Shown piece after piece: positions 56,231 to 64,000 of a stretch of DNA of 64,000 nt. Under the pieces are notes generated by a model that had not been told where the DNA came from, searched no databases, and worked only from the letters and a program-made list of their open reading frames with translations. This DNA is from Hoplostethus atlanticus (lineage: Eukaryota; Chordata; Actinopteri; Trachichthyiformes; Trachichthyidae): the NCBI GenBank assembly GCA_034670405.1, contig JAXDDX010000014.1, positions 6,169,501 to 6,233,500 on the forward strand. Direction: 5' to 3'. Position numbers and translations under genes: made by a program. Numbering within the stretch: position 1 is the first letter of the stretch; every line of letters starts with the position of its first letter.

Positions 56231-57049
56231 TTCTGACAAAGGTTATGTAGGTCTAACTATACATGTATTAACATGACAAAATGATGTACTGCAAATTATG
56301 TACTGCCGATATTCTTCACTTAACAGTCAGATAAAAAGAAAATGAACTAGTTAGTTAATTAGTCAAATATTTAGAATGGAAGTAACTTGTCATTCAATTC
56401 ATAGACACACAATTGAATCTCTTCATTTGTAAAACAATACATCAACGTTTAATTATGTTTTGAAAGTTGTAGCTCAGGAATAGCTACAGCTAGCAAATGT
56501 TAGCTATAACATATCCAAAGTCGATGTTTCTAAAATAGTGACGTTAAGTTAATTTGCTGGCTTACATTAGCAAAGATGATGCTTTAACATATATGGCATG
56601 AGCATGTCCTCTTTGAAGTGAACAAAGTTAGACTATTCATATTACCATCTACGGATTTTGACAGTTTGCCTGATTCTGTCCTTCAAAAACATTTTCCCAT
56701 TCGTCCAGAACAGTTAACTGTAAATACAATTACAAAATAGGTAATTACTACTTACTACATGGTACAGAAGCTAGTTTACTTTGTATTACAAATGCATTTT
56801 GAAGTGACATTATTACAAGGATCAAATTGATAAAGAATTTTGTATGAAACTTCTTTTGCTTTATTTGTACCATTTGCATACAGGAGGTGCGCTTTTAGCG
56901 AACGATATTTCAATTATGTCTGTCACGTTTACTGCATCGCTTGATCATTTTTTGGGTTTGTTGGGATGGATGATGTTGATAATGGAGGGGGGAACCTTGT
57001 GATTATATTTTTTACTGATACACTGTATTTTACATGCTTTTTTTTTGTA

Positions 57050-57275
57050 GCCTGTTCATCACAATGCCTGTCTGCTGCACAGCTTGCTAGTCTGTCAGCT
57101 TCACTACCCGTTTGTCTGCCGGTTTGCCTTTGTTAACCTGATAACCTACCTGCCTTGCCATTTTTCTGCGGGCCTGCCACACTGCTCTGCCCACCCCACC
57201 TGTCCTAGTGTTGACTGCCTGCCTGTTTACCTTCCAGGCTTGCTGCATATCTGATGGCCACTTCCTGCCTGCCGC
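57050..57275. repeat. low-complexity CTGCC-rich stretch
   Basis: Repeated CTGCC/TGCCTG words (for example GACTGCCTGCCTGTTTACC) give a degenerate pentamer or tetramer repeat. It directly precedes the SAMD3-like exon remnants. Confidence 0.6.
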
Positions 57276-57316
57276 ACCTCAATCTTTTGTAATTTTGTTA
57301 TTATGACTGTGCTTTC

Positions 57317-58045
57317 AGGTAAACGCTGAGTTTAAGCGCATTACCAACATCCCTCTGTAGTCCAAATTTCTCTCCCAGCTGTATGTGCACTCTGATAACC
57401 TTCTGAAGATATTCCACAAGAAAGGAGGACAGCAAGCCAAAAGACTCAAAAGCATCCATGGCTCATGTAATAACTCTATTCTGCTCATAGAAAAAGATCT
57501 GACAACTACATGGTTTTTATACAACTGATGTCACAAGATCAAAAGCACGACTGTATACTAATCAAATGACTGATTGCCGTTTGTGTTTTTCTCCACTTTA
57601 CCCAAAATGACAACATTCACAAAGAAAGAGACTGTATCATCAAGCGATTCTGCATCTACCTCACTGAAGATCCAGTAAATCTTGTGAAGGAGTATGTGGT
57701 AGGTGAATGTATAGCCCATGTAGAGTAATTGAGAATACACATTCAAGTTTCCCTTGGTGTCAGTCAGCATGATAAACCTATCAGAACTTTGACTTGACTA
57801 TGTTTCTTCTATAGGGCATGGATGAAGACCTCATCCGGCCAGCCATCAATCACTCTGGGGTGCCAGTGACGACACGGAGGACGTGGGGATTGTCCTGGAG
57901 GGACGTGAAGGTGCTGTAGGACTTGGGTAGCGTGGCTTTTACAGCTGCAATGCTGTGGAATATGGCATCAGGACTTCATCATCGCATTATTATTGCCTTG
58001 ATTTGTTCAAGCATAATTGGGATTTGATTTTAGTTTTCCCCCCAT
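57317..58045 (+). pseudogene. broken copy of the multicopy fish SAMD3-like family
   Basis: Three blocks in order. Block 1 (57,317-57,470, after acceptor GTGCTTTCAG) reads 'VNAEFKRITNIPLQSKFLSQ' and 'LLKIFHKKGGQQAKRLKSI'. Block 2 (about 57,600-57,698) reads 'TQNDNIHKERDCIIKRFCIY' then 'LTEDPVNLVKEYV', and ends at a GTAGGT donor-like site. Block 3 (from about 57,815, after a CTTCTATAG acceptor) gives, in shifting frames, 'GASDDTEDVGIVLEG' and 'DLGSVAFTAAML'. The conserved pattern EFKRIT...KGG...C.YL.EDP..LVKEY...EDVGIVLEG...L..VAFA.AML is that of proteins annotated in fish as sterile alpha motif domain-containing protein 3-like. N-terminal exons are missing, an internal stop and frameshifts occur, and retained introns show it is not a processed copy. 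Function of the family unclear. Confidence 0.8.
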
Positions 58046-58955
58046 TGCTTTTGGACATAGCAGACCCTATCTTTTCTATAGGGTATTTGATGTCGCTACT
58101 TCCCTCCTACACTTGAGTTGGCTTTATCACATATGTACTGTAGAGAAAAAGCAGTGTTATTTATACAAGGACTTAGGACTTTAACAATGGCAAGTCTCAT
58201 TTTGGAGTTTTTTTTTTCTTTCTGTCATGGATCAAAGCAGTGAAATTATTTTTTTCACTTTGACATTTAAATCAACATGAGATATTCTCATTACTGTTCA
58301 GAGTTGCAAACGTGCAACACATTGGGGAACAAAAGGGACATTTGTTTCTCTCTCACATGCCATGTTATTGCTTGATATGATTGTGGATGTTTCTCAGAGA
58401 ATCCAGTGTTATGATTAGCAGTCTCCGGGTTGATACGTTTCTAAGAGTAAATATTGTTAAAAAAAATTATAGAAATGCAGTTTTTGTTGTTACAGTGTTG
58501 GTTGAAACGCAAATGAAAGCTAATTTGCACTGATGGAACACATTTCAAACATGAACCAATGTACAAAATGTTTTTCAGTAAATGAAAGGGACCTTTTGTT
58601 CAGTGCATGATCTAACCTGTTTGAAAATAACCTGAGGCATGTGCTACATTGACTGAAAGGTTTTTGTTATACCATTGTTGAAGAATTTCATTATACTGCT
58701 ATCAGAAAATGAAACGTCACCGTCTGATATCTGTAAGACACTGCTGCAGTGCCAGCTCCACTTTGGCCTATGTGGGCTACAAGAGTGGACTCTTCTGTAG
58801 AGAATTATCACCCCACAACAGAACATCATCTCCCTCTTTAAATCCTTTTACTCGTTTCCTAGATTCCATATTGTCAAAACTAAAATGTTGTTTACAAAAT
58901 GTCAAATTATCACCAGCCCAATGTGGAATATGGTGGAACAATGAAGATGAAAATG

Positions 58956-59008
<53 letters not shown>

Positions 59009-59685
59009 GGGGGTTGTGAAAGTGGTGGTGTTATCAATGTGTGCATGGTAGCAGGTGAGTCCACTTACTCAAAGGTTTTTGGGTTTTTAAAAAAAAAAAA
59101 AAAGGTTTCTCTAAACTGCCCAAATCAGTTATCAGTAAATTGACCTATGTTTATGTATTAATATATTATCTACTGAATCTTTGAAAGTCCTAACCATATT
59201 CTATACATTGTTTCCTTTGCATCCCGTGACATCAGTGCTTTTGAGATGTGGGATGTGTGAATAACCTAACAGAGTTGCCTATTGAGGTGGTCTCTTAGTG
59301 CCTCAGAATCTGTGGACTAATTACGACTGCCAGAGGAAGGTATGAATGTCACCTGTAGAAACACTTGAGGCTAACAGATAATTGCATACTCCTGTCTTTG
59401 CAGTGTGTACACCATGGAAATTGTCTTATGTGTGCGATGCAGGGTGGAGATAGGCTGCAATGCAACAAGTGAATGTGGTAGCCAGGCAGGGTAGTAGCTG
59501 TGACATGGCATTATGGGAAATTACACTTATCGTCAGATTACATAAACCACTCGGCAAAGCTGGAATCCAGCTCCTTAAATTAAGAGAACCCATTTCACCC
59601 ATCAGACAGAGCAAGGTAATGAAATAGCAGATGAGAGGTCTCAAATGTAATTTTCCATGTGGAGTTCTTTTGTGCCGTTATCTCA
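58046..59685. other. non-coding DNA, nothing recognised but a microsatellite
   Basis: No coding similarity. A 144-codon frame running across the (TG)n tract at 58.96 kb is a chance frame. Confidence 0.45.
58957..59006. repeat. (TG)n microsatellite
   Basis: About 50 bp of pure TG dinucleotide, followed within 90 bp by a 15-bp poly(A) run at 59,089-59,103. Confidence 0.97.
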
Positions 59686-59689
59686 GAGG

Positions 59690-59980
59690 GTGCAATAATG
59701 ATTCTGTGAATGACTTTTGTGCACCCCATAATGGCCCACAGTAGTTAAGGCTATGCTGTGGAAAACTATAATTACCATGTGATTACAAACTCAATGTTTT
59801 CAGCGTGTTGTAAAGACATATCCTGGCCTTTGCATAATTATTGCAGCAATGTCAAATCAAAAGTATTCCACTTTGAGCAATACGCAACCAATTATGCACA
59901 TTTACAATGACAGACATTACTGAAAGTCCAATTAGTTTATGTCATTAAAACAAATTAATTATCTCTGGATTCTGGAACAG
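59690..59980. promoter_or_regulatory. candidate conserved non-coding element
   Basis: Complex, AT-leaning sequence free of simple repeats, dense in homeodomain and POU-like words: TTTGCATAATTAT, CAATTATGCA, TTAATTAT and several TAAT cores within 300 bp. Such composition is typical of ancient developmental enhancers. No alignment was possible, so this is a guess from texture. Confidence 0.3.
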
Positions 59981-62900
59981 TGTATTCATGGAATGAGTGG
60001 CAGAAAGCACATTTTTGTTTAAGGACGTTGAGATACGGGGTACAGAGAGTATTCAAAAATAAAAATCTATATAGAGATATTCTTTGAATTTATTGTGAAG
60101 GCAGCACCATTCGAGGTAAGGTTCAGGGCATGCAGCCACCATTCAAAACAAATTAGTATCCTGAAAACAAGTGGCGTGACGAGTATGAGCCTCAGTCTTC
60201 AATAAAAACATTTTTTGTGGCACATACTTGACATATTGCAATTCCATAAAAGACAAAACAACGGAATGGAGGCAATATGCTAACTAGCATGGGGGCATTT
60301 CCAAACAGTCTTTATCATTAAACTACATAAGAATTTCTTGCTGTACACAAGACAAAACCATTGATCTATTTTGTATTGGATTTTCCTCTAGGTTTCATGA
60401 ATAAATCTACAGGGTGTAGAGAACTGATAAATGAATGAGCAAGCTTTTCAATACCAATTTCCAAAGGTCCACTGGAGTAGCTAGAAAGCTTGCTAATGCT
60501 TGCTCTGTTATTGGCAATGGCCTAGTGTTTATTTCATGCCTCTTTAAACCAGCAGGCTTAGGTGCAGTGAATCCGTCTGATATGATCCCACTCAAATCTG
60601 AGGCCTGGATCCCACCACCCAGCAACCATCAGGCCACTCTGGGATCAATCTTTGTTTGCCGGTGAATGGGATTGATTTACAGGTGCTGTCAAAGCAGCCC
60701 TCTCTACCTGCCTTAGACTCAGAAACAGGTAGCAACAACATGACCTGGCAACACATCAGATATGCCTGCAGCCCAGAAAGGAGGCACAGTTAAAGAGCTT
60801 CCACTCGGAGCATCAGCGGTTAAATTAACTATAAATCTAAGAGACAACATCTCTCATTATTCTGTTGATAGATCCCAGTCCTCGGGTGTCTAACGGCAAC
60901 ATTTCTAAAAATAAAACATAATTTGCCATGCTAACATTAAATGTAATGAAACATCAGAAGACATGCTCCTTTCAAAAATATGCAGTACATTCCAGACTGC
61001 ATACACCCATGTCACACTGGTGTGGAGCAAAAGCGGAATACATAAAGCTCAGGAAATTAAAGCTGTAAATAAAGGTCCGTCAGATAAAGGATCTCCTGAC
61101 AGTTATGAGAGCAGAGCAGGCTGAGGGCTGGCCGCTGGCTCATTCAGGACGCGTGCGGATGGGCATGAAAAAACAAATCACAGTGATGAGCATGAAGGCC
61201 ACCATTTGCATTCGGCTCTGCCAATCCACACTGACTCTCATCTCTTTTTTCCTGTACTCCAGTCTTCCTTCCTCCCCTTCTATACTGCTTTCTTTCTTCT
61301 CTCTTTTCATACATCTTCTCCTCTCCTTTCTTCTTCTCTCGTGCTTCATAGTCCTTCACATCAGACTGGACATACAGCTCCTCAGAGGTGGTAGCAGCAG
61401 AAAAGTTGAGTGCAATATATTTTAAGAAAATAATTTGCTTTGCTTTTCATTGCATGGATGATTTTCTTTTGGATTTTTGTTTTGTTTATTACGACTCAAA
61501 GTACAGTCTGGATATAAGTGACACATTGTACCTATGAAGCTACAAGAAATTAAATTTAACTACACAAAGTTCTGTATATGTCTGTCTCCCAAGAAACTTC
61601 CTAAGGTGTTTCAAAGCCTTTCCTATAGTCACTGCATGAGCCTTTCTAATTAAGTGTTCTCTGCAGACTAATCACACAACTTACTGAAAGCTATCAAATT
61701 CTTGATACTCAACACACAGTTCCCACACACTATAATTGGCTCTTGGGCCCCTTTTCAGAGCTCCTCCATTTCTGCATTATACAGGAGAAATCAATCATGG
61801 ATTTTCTAAGTTAGTCAACGCTACAAAAAGTCTGCATACACAGTACAACAATTCCTTGCTCGAACAAATTTACAGGGGCTCAGGTAATTTAGCCTATCTG
61901 GCCTTCTAGGACAGCATGCTGTGTTTACCTGCATTGGCAATTTCTAATAACATTGCAGATAAATCCTTTTGATGTGAATGGTTAAAAGCAGGTCATCAAG
62001 ACAAATATGTGAAAATTCATTAAAAACCTCTGGGACTTGCACTTGAAAATAGCTCTATACCACAATGCTGCCTACACTACAAGATGTTCTTGAATCCTTA
62101 TAAATTCATTGGCATGGCGACCAAATCTGAAGTCAGATTAAAGCCAAATGTAAAATCTTATGTAGCCTGACTAATTTTACCAAATGCCTGTCTCATGTGG
62201 CCAAACGGAGACTAGTAGACTCAGGCCCTCCAGGCAGGAAAGATGGATGAGAGAATACAAAACTCCTGCAGTAAAGTAACAATGAGTTTCCTATTTTAAA
62301 GATCTCTGATTCATCAATACAATTTGAGTTTTTGAGATCAATGCACTTATCGACTGAAGACAAATCATTTAGACTTGTGTAGCCTGTACTGTAATTGGAT
62401 TCAATTGATAATGTTAGAGGAGAAGAAAAAAAGAAAAGTTCCAATGCATTTTTATGGGCAACTTTGTTGAAGGTCAGTAATTTAGTTAGACACTATGCCT
62501 AAAGACTATTTGTAGTTCCCAACGTGGCCAATGTTGCTCCCTTCCAAACATTAGTGAATAACATTGGATTAATCCATGTTTTCATTGAATATTTCTCTAC
62601 CAGGAGCCAGAGTTTGGCTACTATGAAAACTCAGTCACCTTGATTAAATCTACTGCCTTTATATAAAACAGGATAGACTGAATATGCTTCCAATAAACAC
62701 AACTTGTCTGAACATCTGTAAGCTTGAAACTCTAAAAAGAAAATATTTTAAATAGTGTTTTGCCTGATAAAGATATGGCAAAAAAAACAGGCCAATGATA
62801 GATGCATTGTTCATCGATAGAGCAGTTAACCTGTTTAGAAGATGTAATCATATAACACAGCCAGCGATCACCGTTGAAAATGCCTACTATTTATATACAC

Positions 62901-64000
62901 AGAGAACTAAGTTAGGAAAATAAGGCTTTGCCGCAGCGGATTCCAAACTAACGCACTGAGCACAGCCGGCATATTAATGTTGGGAGCTAACCCTCCAGTC
63001 TATCTGTGCCTCCGCTGAATCCAGGGCACCTTCAGGGCAGAGAGAGGCTGCCTGATCTGTGTCGGCCATGATAACAATACAGCAGCCATTGATGAAAGGT
63101 CTTGTGGGGATTTATTACAAGCAATGACTGGGGAATATGGTGCCAGAGAGACTGGATAGCCCACATTTGAATACAGGCCACAAATTATAAACAGCTTCAG
63201 TAAATGAAGTGACTGTGTGCCTTTGTTCCATGGGCGTACATCTTCCTTTCGCTAGTGGGAAGCTGAACACTCTAAACCACTACCGCTACTATGGCCAGCA
63301 CTGGGAGAGGAAGTTGTTGAAGCCTGGATTTCCTGCCTTCACTGTAGCCAAGAACTCAAATGTTTATAGTGGTTTCAGAAACTGACTCATCTAATGATTC
63401 ACGGATTATATATTGCTTTTCATCTGGGTCCGATCATGAGGCAGCTCATTTATTTGTCTTTTTATACAAATAAGAACTGGGAGTAAAATGGAAAGTAGAG
63501 AAAGTACATGTCACAGTGTCCCAGCGACTTATGAATCACTTCACTTAATAATGGGTGATTAAGACTTTATTTTGCCAACCTTATTTTTTGTTTTCCCTCC
63601 CCGAGAAACTGAGACTGATATATAGCATAAATTATAAGGTTATAATAGTTAAGTGTTGATTCAGGGTTTTCATTATGACTTCAAAAGATCACAAAAGCTC
63701 TGACATTTTATGCTTTCTATAAGACTTAGCACTAGCAAGGCTCCATTCTTGAGTGGTCACGTCAACAGGCAACATTTTATATAGGCCTAGCTCAAGCAAA
63801 ATGGGAGTAGACTTAAACATAGCCTGTTTTCCATAAATAGGCTATGCATATGTAGAAAAAAATGGTATCGCACTTAGGAAGGTGGTTGACAAGGCCAAAG
63901 TGCACTCAGTAGCTGGCAGTCATTTTATGGCTGCAGTACTGTAGCAGATTTACTTAGATGACGTCAGTGGCTTTGAGCCAGCTTTTCCTTTTTGGTGGCA
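59981..64000. other. non-coding DNA to the window end
   Basis: No exon, RNA gene or named repeat was recognised. A pyrimidine-rich stretch near 61.25-61.35 kb yields low-complexity frames on both strands. The DNA may be 5' intron or upstream intergenic sequence of tead1. Confidence 0.45.

Noticed and set aside
58709-59143. 144-codon frame with a Cys-Val run
   Set aside because: It is produced by reading through a (TG)n microsatellite and a poly(A) run; there is no recognisable domain.

Overview
The window reads as nuclear DNA of a ray-finned (teleost) fish. The protein-coding content is a vertebrate TEAD1 gene and a vertebrate RASSF10 gene. The intergenic DNA carries long (GT/CA)n microsatellites, a salmonid-type Tc1-like transposon end, a hAT (Charlie/ZBED-like) remnant, a LINE reverse-transcriptase remnant, fish-type interspersed repeats and a MITE. 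No bacterial, viral or LTR-retroelement signature was seen.

Layout, left to right. 1-11.3 kb is gene-free DNA downstream of rassf10, with microsatellites and one fish interspersed repeat (about 5.75-6.05 kb). 11.9-13.2 kb holds rassf10, an intact single coding exon on the minus strand with a probable 3' UTR to about 11.37 kb. 13.2-15.6 kb is the spacer to the next gene and contains a decayed LINE fragment. From about 15.6 to 48.9 kb lies tead1, also on the minus strand. Its long AT-rich 3' UTR (15.6-19.0 kb) contains a MITE. Its coding exons run from 19,026 up to 48,851, and an 18-kb intron separates the first coding exon from the second. Upstream of tead1 (48.9-64 kb) there is a hAT transposon remnant, a perfect palindrome carrying two E-boxes, a broken copy of the multicopy fish SAMD3-like family, and DNA with the look of conserved non-coding sequence. 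Any 5' non-coding exon and the tead1 promoter were not located and may lie past the window end.

The tead1 model was built exon by exon from splice signals. It gives a 425-residue protein (human TEAD1 is 426), with the TEA DNA-binding domain at about residues 34-110 and the YAP/TAZ-binding domain at about 208-425. The most interesting biology is in how this gene is read: (i) translation appears to start at a non-AUG AUU codon, with an in-frame stop upstream and no ATG between; (ii) the exon for the DNA-recognition helix is present twice, 90 bp apart, both copies 63 nt and in the same phase; (iii) a 12-nt microexon (V-T-S-M) sits in the following intron; (iv) two in-frame acceptors 9 nt apart precede the exon that follows. 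Together these allow many in-frame isoforms that differ near the DNA-binding helix and the linker.

tead1 and rassf10 lie in the same order and direction as in human 11p15 (TEAD1-RASSF10, next to ARNTL), so this is a conserved vertebrate block. Whether it is the teleost a or b co-orthologue cannot be decided from the sequence alone.
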